A stretch of 64,000 nucleotides of DNA, taken from the NCBI RefSeq assembly GCF_008107635.1, contig NZ_SDGZ01000010.1, positions 173,744 to 237,743 on the forward strand. Direction: 5' to 3'. Each line of letters starts with the position of its first letter. Position 1 is the first letter of the stretch. The position numbers were made by a program, and so were the translations under genes. This document shows positions 47,553 to 57,499 of this stretch, in pieces. The stretch comes from Weissella muntiaci. GTDB lineage: Bacteria; Bacillota; Bacilli; Lactobacillales; Lactobacillaceae. The notes beneath the pieces were generated by a model. It saw only the letters and a list, made by a program, of their open reading frames with translations, did not search any database and was not told the origin of the DNA.

Positions 47553-47903
47553 TTAATACCCTTGCCGATATGCATTCATCATCAAACTACCAACAACAGC
47601 AAAGAAAATAATTTCAAGCACAATCAAACCAATAATCAAAAAGAATTCAACCAAGCCGGCTAGATTCCACGTTTTTTGCACCGCCTTGAACGTCTCAACA
47701 TCTCGATAATCGCCTTTTTTCCACGCCCATTCATTCCCCTTTGCGCCAACGATGAAGATCCAAACGAAACCAAAGAATGGAATCAGTGATAATAAAGGCA
47801 AATATGTTTTATTACCAATCCCCCAAATCCAACTAAAAGTGAACGCACCCCAATTCCACCCTTTAACCTCATCCGGCACCATCACCTGCTCATCAACTTC
47901 CAT
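47553..47903 (-). CDS. Small conserved membrane protein (116 aa)
   Basis: Two membrane segments (about residues 35-55 and 80-108) after an amphipathic start with VPDEVKGWNWGAFTFSWIWGIGNKTYLPLLSL. This GWNWGAF...IWGIGN family is widespread in lactic acid bacteria, sometimes under the misleading name ribonuclease G; no nuclease motif is present. Function unknown. The start at 47903 has AAGGAG eight bases upstream. Confidence 0.75.
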   Translation of the reverse strand: MEVDEQVMVPDEVKGWNWGAFTFSWIWGIGNKTYLPLLSLIPFFGFVWIFIVGAKGNEWAWKKGDYRDVETFKAVQKTWNLAGLVEFFLIIGLIVLEIIFFAVVGSLMMNAYRQGY

Positions 47904-48393
47904 AACCATTGCTCCTTTTCAATCCATCAACAACAAAAACCTTCTACTTTTGGGCCGAAATAATATCTGACTTGTATATCACTCTATTCAGTCTTTTAAA
48001 TTCCGAATTACTTCACGTTGTATTTTATCATAAAAATACTAGTTATATTCCATATCAATCAAAACAAACAAGACGTCTTCAATAGATATGCAGAAGGAAT
48101 TTACTTATCTGACTATTGGCTTAGGTAATTTTGGTATTAAGCCAAGGTTCCATCCAGTTCCGCGATTAGCATTATTCATATCATAATCAGTAAATCTCTT
48201 ATGAATCATAACTAACCAAGTCTGTTTTATCAGACAGCACCATAGAACTTATTTAAATCCCTTCTAAACAAAAAGCCAAACTCAAATTAAGAGTTCAGCT
48301 TTGCATAACTATTTTCTTATTCGCATCATGCCCATCACTAACAAATATGACATGATAAGTGGTTTTGCAACAATTAAATTAGATCCACACTGA
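47904..48393. other. Intergenic region, about 490 bases
   Basis: AT-rich. The right part holds the terminator of the giant adhesin (48272-48302). A 34-codon minus-strand frame at 48105-48209 (starting MIHKRFTDYD) has no ribosome site and no recognised family. Nothing else supported. Confidence 0.5.
48272..48302 (-). terminator. Terminator after the giant adhesin
   Basis: AAAGC.AAACTC / GAGTT.AGCTTT imperfect stem with TTTTTG following on the minus strand, about 90 bases past the stop. Confidence 0.65.
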
Positions 48394-51300
48394 TCAATCG
48401 TCATTCTTACGGGTCTTGATTAAATCAAAGTTCAGGAGACCGCCAATCACTGCTGATACAAGCCCGAGCAATCTAATCGCATCAAACCGATTACCCGAGG
48501 TAGAACCCGTTTTCGGCAAGATAAACGATTCTTGGTGTCGGTGCACCTCGGCTGCGATATTTTGATGATCAGCTTCTTTTTCAGATAAACTCAAGTTAGG
48601 TGTAGAACTAATCGCATCACCAACACCGCCCGGGGTAGGTAGAATTGCGGACGCAAAATAGTAACTGTAAACCAACCGACCATTCTGAACCAAAACTATG
48701 GTAGAGCCAGGCTCAACCACTACACCGTTATAGCTCACAGAAACTAACACTCCACCGATTTCAATGCCATACAATCCTATCATTGTTGCCTTAGGTGCAA
48801 TCGGCACCGTGATCACGTCGCCAACATTCCCGGTGATTGTTACCGGTTGCCCTACATTCGCCAAGCTACTCGTGCCATCAACCATATAACTGATATTGGT
48901 CGTCGCTGATTCTTTGAAACTATAGTTGTAAACAAGTTCGCCATTCTGCGTTAATACAATGTCCGCACCACTTGTCACTGGTACACCGTTATACGTCACA
49001 CTCACTAACTCGCCTGTCATGATATCTCCGTCAGGAGCAACCATCGTTGCATTAGGCGCTGTTGGCACTGTAACCGTATCACCGACATTCCCCGTAATCG
49101 TTACCGGTTGCGCCGTCGTTGCTTGATCCGTCGTACCGTTAGCTTGATAACTCACATTCGTTGTCGCCGGTTCTTTAAAGCTGTAATTATAAACAAGCTC
49201 GCCACCCTGCGTTAACACGATTTCCGCACCAACCGTTACTGACACGCCATTATACGTTACACTCACCAACTCGCCTGTCATGATATTCCCATCGGGCGCC
49301 ACCATCGTTGTATTAGGTGCCATTGGCACTGTAACCGTATCACCGACATTCCCCGTAATCGTTACCGGTTGCGCCGTCGTTGCTTGATCCGTCGTACCGT
49401 TAGCTTGATAACTCACATTCGTTGTCGCCGGTTCTTTAAAGTTGTAATTATAAACAAGCTCGCCACCCTGCGTTAGCACGATTTCACTGCCCACCGTTAC
49501 TGGTGCGCCATTATAAGTTACACTCACCAACTCGCCTGTCATGATATTCCCGTCGGGTGCCACCATCGTTGTATTAGGTGCCGTTGGCACTGTAATCGTA
49601 TCGCCGACATTTCCGGTGATTGTCACTGGTTGCGTCGTCGTTGCTTGATTCGTCGTACCGTTGGCTAGATAACTTACATTCGTTGTCGCTGGTTCCTTGA
49701 AGGTGTAATTATAAACAAGCTCACCACCCTGCGTTAACACAATTCCCGCACCAACCGATACTGGCACGTCGTTATACGTTACACCCACTAACTCACCTGT
49801 CATGATGTTTCCGTCGGATGACACCATCGTCGCATCAGGTGCCGTTGGCACTGTAATCGTATCGCCGACGTTTCCGGTAATTGTCACTGGTTGCGTCGTC
49901 GTTGCTTGATTCGTCGTACCGTTGGCTAGATAACTTACATTCGTTGTCGCTGGTTCCTTGAAGGTGTAATTATAAACAAGCTCACCACCCTGAGTTAACA
50001 CAATTCCCGCACCAACCGATACTGGCACGTCGTTATACGTTACACCCACTAACTCACCTGTCATGATGTTTCCGTCGGATGACACCATCGTCGCATCAGG
50101 TGCCGTTGGCACTGTAATCGTATCGCCGACGTTTCCGGTAATTGTCACTGGTTGCGTCGTCGTTGCTTGATTCGTCGTACCGTTGGCCAAATAACTTACA
50201 TTCGTTGTCGCTGGTTCCTTGAAGCTGTAATTATAAACAAGCTCACCACCCTGCGTTAGCACGATTTCACTACCAACCGTTACCGGCACGCCGTTATACG
50301 TTACACCCACTAACTCACCTGTCATGATGTTTCCATCGTATGACACCATCGTTGTATTAGGTGCTGTTGGCACTGTAATCGTATCGCCGACGTTTCCGGT
50401 AATTGTCACTGGTTGTGTCGTCGTTGCTTGATCCGTCGTACCGTTGGCTTGATAACTTACATTCGTTGTTGCTGGCTCCTTGAAGCTGTAATTATAAACA
50501 AGCTCACCACCCTGCGTTAGCACGATTTCACTGCCAACCGTTACTGACACGCCATTATACGTTACACCTATCAACTCGCCCGTCATGGTATTTCCATCAG
50601 ACGCTACCATCGTTGTATTAGGCGCCGTTGGTACTGTAATCGTATCGCCAACGTTTCCTGTAATCGTTACCGGTTGCGCCGTCGTTGCTTGATCCGTCGT
50701 GCCATTAGCCAGATAACTTACATTCGTTGTCGCCGGTTCCTTGAAGTTGTAATTATAAACAAGCTCGCCACCCTGCGTTAGCACGATTCCCGCACCAACC
50801 GTTACTGGCACGCCATTATACGTTACACTCACCAACTCACCCGTCATGGCATTTCCATCAGGCGCTATCATCGTCGCATTTGGTGCTGTTGGTACTGTAA
50901 TCGTATCGCCGACGTTTCCGGTGATTGTCACTGGTTGCGTCGTCGTTGCTTGATCCGTCTTACCATCCGCTAGATAACTTACATTCGTTGTCGCCGGTTC
51001 TTTGAAACTGTAATTATAAACAAGCTCGCCACCTTGCGTCAGCACGATTTCACTACCAACCGTTATTGGCACGCCATTATACGTTACACTCACCAACTCG
51101 CCCGTCATGATATTTCCGTCAGGCGCTACCATTGTCGCGTTGGGCGCTGTCGGCACTATAACTGTATCGCCGACATCCCCTGTAATCGTTACCGGTTGCG
51201 TCGCCACTGCTTGGTTCGTCGTACCATCTGCTAGATAACTTATATTCGTCGCCGCTGGTTCCTTGAAGGTATAGTTATAAACAAGCTCACCACCCTGTGT

Positions 51301-54300
51301 TAGCACAATACCATTACCAACCGTTACTGGCACGCCATTATACGTTACACTCACCAACTCGCCCGTCATGGTATTTCCGTCGGGCGCTACCATTGTCGCG
51401 TTGGGCGCTGTTGGTACTATAACCGTATCACCGACATCCCCTGTAATCGTTACCGGTTGCGTCGTCGTTGCTTGATCCGTTGTACCATTCGCTAGATAAC
51501 TTACATTCGTTGTCGCTGGCTCTTTAAAACTGTAATTATAAATAAGTGCGCCGCCTTGCGTTAGCACGATTTTACCGCCAACCGTTACTGGCACACCATT
51601 ATAAGTAATTGATACTAACTTACCAGTAACAACACTGTTACCTGGCACCACCGTCGTTGCAACAGGAGCGTCTGGTACCGAAATGGTATCGCCAACATTT
51701 CCGACAACTGTCGCCGGATTATCAACCACCGCAGAACTTGCACTGTCATTGTTCAAATAACTTATATCAGTAGTAGCTGGAACTGCTACCACCGTTACAT
51801 TAACCGTCTTACTAATCGAATTGCCAAAAAGATCTGTAAAGCTATAAGTCACCGGATAGACGCCAGGGGTTGTTGTATCAACAGAGCTTGATACTACCAG
51901 ACCATTAACAGCAAAGGCCGATCCGTCTGAATTCAAAACCGTCACATCAGCTAAGGGATCGAACGTACTATATTGATCAATCGTACTGTCATTAGCAGTA
52001 ATTTGAGCTTGATCCGCTATCACATTAACCGTTGCAGTCGCAGTTGTTGCCACCTGACCGGTCGTTGCATTGGAATAGTTATAGGTAATTGTATAGTTAC
52101 CGGACTCACTCGCAACAAAGCTACTTACCCCAGATGGCAAGATCGTGCTTGTACTATCATCTGGTCCCTGATATGAGATAGTAACCAAGCCACCATTTAC
52201 ATCAGGGACACCAAAAGTCGTGCCAGCTAAACTATCATTCAAATCATTGACCATTCCATAATCGCCAACATTTACCGTCGTTCCCTGATCAACCGTTCCA
52301 TTGCTAGTTGTTAAAGTTGGAACTAATGAAAAGATCCACTGATTGTTATTTGTATCAAAATTAGCTGAAACATTATAAGTCGGTCCAGTTGCGGCCGCAT
52401 AATTCTTTTGCAGACTTACCGTTGCGACTGGATTGACCGCAGTCATTGGATAAGTATTTCCACCACTAGCTTGCGTGTTAACGGTTGCTGTCACAATCGG
52501 CGCTGCTGTTGTACCGCTAACCGTCCACGTTAGAGTCCCTGGGACACCATAAGGTGCCGTTTCTGTCAGAGTACCACTCAAGTTACCCTGTTCGTCAACA
52601 TTAGCTGAAATCGGCAACGATGTAAGTGTTCCAGTACCCAGCACCGTTCCGCTCGCGCTGACTGCTGAATAGCTAACCGTGAAATTAATCACTGCACTCT
52701 CAGTTGAAGACACGGTGACCGGCGTCATATAAGCTCCCGAAGCAACACCAGTTACAATCTTTCCAGTACTATCAGTCGTATAACTTGGGACAAATCCATT
52801 AGTTGCTGAATTAACAATCTGGTAAGTCTGACCATCGTAAGTCACGATATAGTTTGCGTCATTTTCCGAAGTCAAATTGGCCGTTGCATCTAAACTAACA
52901 GTACCAGCAAGCGTTGGTTGCGATAACAATACACCGTCATTAATTGCTGTAAAACTCCAAACACCAGTTGTCGCATTAAAAGTTCCAATTGCCGGAACAA
53001 CTGGTGCAGCCATATTTTGCGTTAGTTTATAGGTATAACCAGCAGCACTTGGACTAGAGACTGGTCCAGCTGCAAGCGGAATCAAATTGACCAACAATGG
53101 CTCTGCTCCAGTAATATTCCCGTTACTATCACGTAAATAAGTAATTCCAGCCACATTTCCCGGACCCGACTGTAATCCACCAACCATACTAGTATTATTC
53201 GATACTGCATACGCCTGCGACCCATTGGCTGAAGTGCTCGATGAAATGAAGAATACACCGTTCAACCAACCATTGTTGTTCAGATTCTGCATCCCCCACT
53301 CAGCAGTGTTCATTGTAAAGTAACCATTATTGATCGTTGTGATTATCGAATTATTGGTAAAGATCCCCTTTTGTGCAACAAAATTATCAACGCCATCAAT
53401 TTCGTTAATGTAACTGTCTGAACTAATGAAATTAGTCGGCCGATACGGAATCAGATCAGCCGCATTCGGCTGTTGGCTTAGGTCTCCAAGATAATTTGTC
53501 GTACTTTGAATACGCGCCGCCGGAACAATTTGGAAGGTATTTGTCGTCCCACCTGCATCAGTACCTACTAACTGAATCGTCGCCTGATTTTGTCCTGGTT
53601 CTAACGGGTTCGGTGCATCAACCAACAAAAGAACTCCGGTAAGTAACTTACCGGTACTATCAATAGTTGTCCCTTGCGCCGCGTTGACGAGCGGATACAA
53701 AGTACTCCCACCCTCATATGTTGCCTGCAGGTTATTGATGGTATAACTCCCATCCGCATTCAACGTAACGACGCTCTGTAAGGCAGGCGTGATTGATCCA
53801 AAATTCGCTACCGCTAAGTTGATTGTGTTGTCTTGGTAACCAACCACCGTTGGCACCCCAACCTTTAATCCACTAACATCTTCAGTCACAATATGACCAT
53901 TACTTGCTGTGTAGGTGACTGTATTACCGGTCGGATCAACCGTGTAAGGTCGTGGTCCAACTGCATCATAACCACTTGCAGAAACATAGATCAAATTAAA
54001 ATTCCAGTTTCCATTTGCATCCTGCAAAGCAACCGCACTACCTGCTAACGGCGCCCCATTCGCATCAAGCATTGGATTTCCACTAGCATCGAGCACAGTA
54101 TACGTTGCCGTCAATTGATTACCCAATGAGTGAATTTTACTTAAAACAACTGTATCAGTTGCCCCGGTCGTAATATCTGTGCCGGTGAAGGTTGTATCAA
54201 CACTTGCTCCAGTATCATCAAAAGTCAGTGAAGTTGGCCCAGTTGTCGTTATATATCCAGTCGTAGTTGCAGCGATCGTCTCATTTGCGATCCCCACATT

Positions 54301-56832
54301 AATAACTGTCACGGCCGTCCGTGGCTTTGTATCAGCTGTCGATTGGTAACTATATGTTACGGTATAACTTCCTGGCAAAGTTGGTGTAAATGTATCATCA
54401 GCATTCACAGTAACCAAACTCCCTGTTGGATCAGTCACTGTGATTGTTGCCGCGGCACCTGTTCCATGCGCCATTGGCGTTTGACCGTCCGTATACTCAA
54501 CACCATAATTGCCAACCACCGGCGTAGTTCCATACATATTTGTACTGGTTGAACTAGTAAAATCTTGAATACTTGGTTGACTAGTAGCTGGTAAAGTAAC
54601 ATGCCCATTTGCAACAACTGGTGTACTTGGCGTGATACTTGTCGTACCAGCCAAGGTTGCTAGATTAACCGGGACTCCTTCAGTTGCTGTAGCGGTAGGT
54701 GGCGCCCAAATCGCCGAACCGTAAACAGTAACTGGCCACGAACCAACCACCCGTTGCTGAGCTAAACCTGTAATCGGATCAGTATAGGAATAAGTTGCAG
54801 TATAAGTGTAGACGCCAGCAATATTGGAGTTAAAGGTTGTTGCATTGTTCGGCCCTGCAATCGTCACTGAAAGAACACCACCATCTGCCGGTGTAAAACC
54901 AGCTGGTGGCGCTACAACCCCACCAGTTGCATACGCAGTCAACGTGTAAGAAACTGCTGCTGCGGAACCATTATAAGGGTCATTAACTACAATTGTCGGA
55001 TATGGCAATAATCCACCATCTCCATAACCAACCACCCATGTTGATACGAATTGTCGAAGCGCTAAAGTTGGTATCGTGTCAATTTGTCCCGAGGTTGCGG
55101 AACTAAAACTAACCAACGTACCCGTGCTCGTGGTCTGTGAAATTGAATAAATAAAACTTGGCGCAACGTTTATGACCTGCGTTCCAGTAATCGGATTGAG
55201 GTCATGAATTGATTGATAAGAATATTTAATCGTATAAGAAGTTGCACCCGCTGCCGCCGGAACAAAGGAAGCTACACCATTGGCCGCCACAGTCAACGGC
55301 ATCACATTGCCATTTGCATCAAGCACTGTCAAGGTTGCTGCCGGACCGGTCGGAAAACCATTTGCAACCTCAGTACCATAGTTTCCTGCCGGCATACTTA
55401 CTGGTGCTTCGACTGCTGCCGGACCCACTCCAGAAACCCCAGTCCAATCCATGATTGTGCCAGGTACATTGATTGGTTTTGCCGGCGTATATGTTATTGC
55501 TGATGCCGGAAACTGGATTTGCGAAGCAACAACGTGAATCGTTAGCGGAGTGGTCGAATGGACAGCATTACTTGGAGCTGTTGAAACTGCTATTCCTGCA
55601 TTCGCTCCCGTTGCAGGTTGATAGGTGTAGGTAACTTGGTAGGCCCCTGCCACAAGTGGATTAATCGTCGAACTCGTTGTTCCATCTGGATTAAGAACTG
55701 ACATCGTTAAGACACCACCATCAACAGCTGCCGTAACTGGCGTCGCAACACCTGTCAGATAGTTCACTTCGAATTCAATAGGACTTGCTTGAGCTGGATC
55801 TTTAACATAAACCAGTGCATTAACAATCGGCGTAATTGCGCCTAAAGTGGATGTTGAAGCGGCATTTGTCACAGCACTCGTCTTTGTACTACCAGAAGAA
55901 ATGTTACTCATTAGAAAATTATAATAAGTAATTTGCGTAAAACTCGGCAACGTACTTGGTGCAGTTGTGTTGGTACCTGCCAACACCGTTGCTGGAATAA
56001 AGTTACCCGGGCTAAAGACTGGATTATTTGGGTCAGCACTTCCACCAACCATGCCGGTTGAACCTGTATTATTCAAACCTAGAGCTGTACTGGCGGTTCC
56101 CGTCGGCGTTATCGGGTCTGCAAATGCCATGGTCGCTGTGAGAACATCCTCTGCTATCGCCAGCGTGGCAAACTTAAATGCCATGGTTCCACTTGCGTTT
56201 CCGGCATTATCAACAAACGCAGTGCTATTTTCAGTATCTAGAATCTGACCAGTTGTTTGATCTGTTAAAGTCGCCGTCACTGGCTGAATCGTATTTGCGT
56301 CATTTGTATCGCCAACAACTAAATAGTCCAAACTGGCTGTCGAAGATGTTACATCCGTAAAATCATCGGTAACATTACCATTTGCCTGAACCCCAACGGC
56401 ATCGGTGCTCAAATTTGAATCAATCGCACTCGCAACATTAGATAATTCATTTATGGAGTCTACGCTTGAACTAAGTGCACCAGCAGCACTCTGTGTACTA
56501 GACGCTTGACTGGTAGCGACTCCATTAACTGCCATTGAACTAGTATTTGCGGCCGCTGATGCGTCAACCAAGCTAGCTGCTTTCAATGAATCAGCGCTAT
56601 CCAAACTTGCCACTGATGAATCAACCGTGGTTGACGCGGTGCTCGCTAACACTACAGTACTTGTAATTGGCGCTCCGCCCTCACTTGTCGCAACAGCCAC
56701 CGGTCCATCTATGTTACCAGTCGATACACTATCAGCAAAAACGTCCGACTTAAAAAAGATGATAAAGCTTGAAAAGCCAATCACACCAAGTGCTTGAATT
56801 GAACGTTTTTTTGATAATCCTATTAAATGCAT
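48394..56832 (-). CDS. Giant LPXTG-anchored repeat adhesin (2812 aa)
   Basis: Sortase-anchored surface protein, probably for adhesion. Signal peptide (residues 1-33, ending VFADS); Ser/Ala/Thr-rich stretch (34-190); a long series of Ig-like and variable beta domains (about 190-1685), including a region rich in Asn/Gly/Thr around 1180-1250 (FTMNTAEWGMQNLNNNGWL) that may be the binding head, and a Big_3-like domain near 1600-1680. Twelve tandem repeats of 87 residues (1686-2727) follow, each with VTITGNVGDTITVPTAP and GGELVYNYSFKEP. A short stalk and LPKTG (2772), hydrophobic helix and basic tail RKNDD close the protein. The repeats are MucBP-like in size. Its promoter must lie in 56833-57321. 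No sortase or secA2 gene is in the window. Confidence 0.93.
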   Translation of the reverse strand: MHLIGLSKKRSIQALGVIGFSSFIIFFKSDVFADSVSTGNIDGPVAVATSEGGAPITSTVVLASTASTTVDSSVASLDSADSLKAASLVDASAAANTSSMAVNGVATSQASSTQSAAGALSSSVDSINELSNVASAIDSNLSTDAVGVQANGNVTDDFTDVTSSTASLDYLVVGDTNDANTIQPVTATLTDQTTGQILDTENSTAFVDNAGNASGTMAFKFATLAIAEDVLTATMAFADPITPTGTASTALGLNNTGSTGMVGGSADPNNPVFSPGNFIPATVLAGTNTTAPSTLPSFTQITYYNFLMSNISSGSTKTSAVTNAASTSTLGAITPIVNALVYVKDPAQASPIEFEVNYLTGVATPVTAAVDGGVLTMSVLNPDGTTSSTINPLVAGAYQVTYTYQPATGANAGIAVSTAPSNAVHSTTPLTIHVVASQIQFPASAITYTPAKPINVPGTIMDWTGVSGVGPAAVEAPVSMPAGNYGTEVANGFPTGPAATLTVLDANGNVMPLTVAANGVASFVPAAAGATSYTIKYSYQSIHDLNPITGTQVINVAPSFIYSISQTTSTGTLVSFSSATSGQIDTIPTLALRQFVSTWVVGYGDGGLLPYPTIVVNDPYNGSAAAVSYTLTAYATGGVVAPPAGFTPADGGVLSVTIAGPNNATTFNSNIAGVYTYTATYSYTDPITGLAQQRVVGSWPVTVYGSAIWAPPTATATEGVPVNLATLAGTTSITPSTPVVANGHVTLPATSQPSIQDFTSSTSTNMYGTTPVVGNYGVEYTDGQTPMAHGTGAAATITVTDPTGSLVTVNADDTFTPTLPGSYTVTYSYQSTADTKPRTAVTVINVGIANETIAATTTGYITTTGPTSLTFDDTGASVDTTFTGTDITTGATDTVVLSKIHSLGNQLTATYTVLDASGNPMLDANGAPLAGSAVALQDANGNWNFNLIYVSASGYDAVGPRPYTVDPTGNTVTYTASNGHIVTEDVSGLKVGVPTVVGYQDNTINLAVANFGSITPALQSVVTLNADGSYTINNLQATYEGGSTLYPLVNAAQGTTIDSTGKLLTGVLLLVDAPNPLEPGQNQATIQLVGTDAGGTTNTFQIVPAARIQSTTNYLGDLSQQPNAADLIPYRPTNFISSDSYINEIDGVDNFVAQKGIFTNNSIITTINNGYFTMNTAEWGMQNLNNNGWLNGVFFISSSTSANGSQAYAVSNNTSMVGGLQSGPGNVAGITYLRDSNGNITGAEPLLVNLIPLAAGPVSSPSAAGYTYKLTQNMAAPVVPAIGTFNATTGVWSFTAINDGVLLSQPTLAGTVSLDATANLTSENDANYIVTYDGQTYQIVNSATNGFVPSYTTDSTGKIVTGVASGAYMTPVTVSSTESAVINFTVSYSAVSASGTVLGTGTLTSLPISANVDEQGNLSGTLTETAPYGVPGTLTWTVSGTTAAPIVTATVNTQASGGNTYPMTAVNPVATVSLQKNYAAATGPTYNVSANFDTNNNQWIFSLVPTLTTSNGTVDQGTTVNVGDYGMVNDLNDSLAGTTFGVPDVNGGLVTISYQGPDDSTSTILPSGVSSFVASESGNYTITYNYSNATTGQVATTATATVNVIADQAQITANDSTIDQYSTFDPLADVTVLNSDGSAFAVNGLVVSSSVDTTTPGVYPVTYSFTDLFGNSISKTVNVTVVAVPATTDISYLNNDSASSAVVDNPATVVGNVGDTISVPDAPVATTVVPGNSVVTGKLVSITYNGVPVTVGGKIVLTQGGALIYNYSFKEPATTNVSYLANGTTDQATTTQPVTITGDVGDTVIVPTAPNATMVAPDGNTMTGELVSVTYNGVPVTVGNGIVLTQGGELVYNYTFKEPAATNISYLADGTTNQAVATQPVTITGDVGDTVIVPTAPNATMVAPDGNIMTGELVSVTYNGVPITVGSEIVLTQGGELVYNYSFKEPATTNVSYLADGKTDQATTTQPVTITGNVGDTITVPTAPNATMIAPDGNAMTGELVSVTYNGVPVTVGAGIVLTQGGELVYNYNFKEPATTNVSYLANGTTDQATTAQPVTITGNVGDTITVPTAPNTTMVASDGNTMTGELIGVTYNGVSVTVGSEIVLTQGGELVYNYSFKEPATTNVSYQANGTTDQATTTQPVTITGNVGDTITVPTAPNTTMVSYDGNIMTGELVGVTYNGVPVTVGSEIVLTQGGELVYNYSFKEPATTNVSYLANGTTNQATTTQPVTITGNVGDTITVPTAPDATMVSSDGNIMTGELVGVTYNDVPVSVGAGIVLTQGGELVYNYTFKEPATTNVSYLANGTTNQATTTQPVTITGNVGDTITVPTAPDATMVSSDGNIMTGELVGVTYNDVPVSVGAGIVLTQGGELVYNYTFKEPATTNVSYLANGTTNQATTTQPVTITGNVGDTITVPTAPNTTMVAPDGNIMTGELVSVTYNGAPVTVGSEIVLTQGGELVYNYNFKEPATTNVSYQANGTTDQATTAQPVTITGNVGDTVTVPMAPNTTMVAPDGNIMTGELVSVTYNGVSVTVGAEIVLTQGGELVYNYSFKEPATTNVSYQANGTTDQATTAQPVTITGNVGDTVTVPTAPNATMVAPDGDIMTGELVSVTYNGVPVTSGADIVLTQNGELVYNYSFKESATTNISYMVDGTSSLANVGQPVTITGNVGDVITVPIAPKATMIGLYGIEIGGVLVSVSYNGVVVEPGSTIVLVQNGRLVYSYYFASAILPTPGGVGDAISSTPNLSLSEKEADHQNIAAEVHRHQESFILPKTGSTSGNRFDAIRLLGLVSAVIGGLLNFDLIKTRKNDD
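48652..51777 (-). repeat. Twelve in-frame 261-bp tandem repeats of the giant adhesin
   Basis: Each unit encodes 87 aa; the last one is 85. The first and last units are diverged and the middle ones nearly identical. Units 7 and 8 (49951-50211 and 49690-49950) are identical in protein and, by eye, differ at about three synonymous bases. Confidence 0.93.
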
Positions 56833-57321
56833 CTTTCATACCCTCTTATACAAAACAGTACGTATTCAATCGACCCATGAAGTCACTTTTAATGCCTGAT
56901 ACTGCTTTTTTACACCATTCGCTCTTTAAGTACACGCAAAACGCTATGTACATTCTCTAATGAGAAATTTATGCGAACTTCTTAACTATGTTTCACGTCA
57001 TAAACGAGCGAACCCTCGCCCCCCGTTATGAGCATTTTATATTCATCGTAGTAGATCACATAATTCCTGATATTCAGTCCAAGATAAATAATCAATATAT
57101 AGAAATAATAATACCACACTTTTTCATAAAATTTATTTAATAAATATATATTTAATCTCACAAAAATTCAGCAACAGTCTGATATGCCAAAGAGACACCG
57201 CGTTAAATCATCCTTATTATGCTTCGCTTTGATTAATCATTAATTAAAACAATCCAAGATACACCACTAAACGAGAAAATACTATTTCAAGTCTCAAAAT
57301 TAACAATCTTAAGAAATGAAA
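56833..57321. other. AT-rich leader and divergent promoter region of the giant adhesin
   Basis: About 490 bases without a gene. On the adhesin side a possible leader hairpin (CATAA...TTATG, 57000-57031, with an inner CGAG/CTCG) interrupts otherwise AT-rich DNA. A ribosome site for the adhesin (GAGGG about nine bases before ATG) is present. I could not assign the adhesin promoter. Confidence 0.55.
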
Positions 57322-57340
57322 AACATATCAATGATATGTT
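57322..57340. promoter_or_regulatory. Perfect 19-bp palindrome upstream of the antiporter promoter
   Basis: AACATATCAATGATATGTT: 9-bp arms around one base, ending six bases before the -35 box. The position suits an activator or repressor site; the protein is unknown. Confidence 0.6.
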
Positions 57341-57346
57341 AAAGCA

Positions 57347-57374
57347 TTTACAAACTTTTTTAAAAGCGTATGAT
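57347..57374 (+). promoter_or_regulatory. Promoter of the ArcD-like antiporter gene
   Basis: TTTACA (57347-57352), 16-base spacer, TATGAT (57369-57374). Confidence 0.7.
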
Positions 57375-57379
57375 ACGAA

Positions 57380-57393
57380 TGTAAGCGCTTACG
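57380..57393 (+). promoter_or_regulatory. cre site (CcpA operator)
   Basis: TGTAAGCGCTTACG matches the catabolite-responsive element TGWAANCGNTNWCA except for the last base. It contains the 12-bp palindrome GTAAGCGCTTAC. Its place just after the -10 box predicts CcpA repression. Confidence 0.8.
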
Positions 57394-57499
57394 TTAATTG
57401 AGGTCTTTATTGAGAGAACAAGTCTTCAATCTACTACAATCCAAGTTCATTTGAACTTAAACATATATTTTTTTCTGATTTATAGGAGTATTGATTAAC

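Noticed and set aside
48105..48209. 34-codon minus-strand frame (MIHKRFTDYD...) downstream of the 116-aa membrane gene region
   Set aside because: No ribosome site, no recognised family and no operon partner; mentioned only in the gap description.
48652..51777. Regular repeats that could suggest a CRISPR array or satellite DNA
   Set aside because: The unit is 261 bp, divisible by three, fully coding, without unique spacers; it is an in-frame adhesin repeat.
57000..57031. Riboswitch in the leader of the giant adhesin
   Set aside because: Only a weak imperfect hairpin is visible and no known aptamer motif could be matched.
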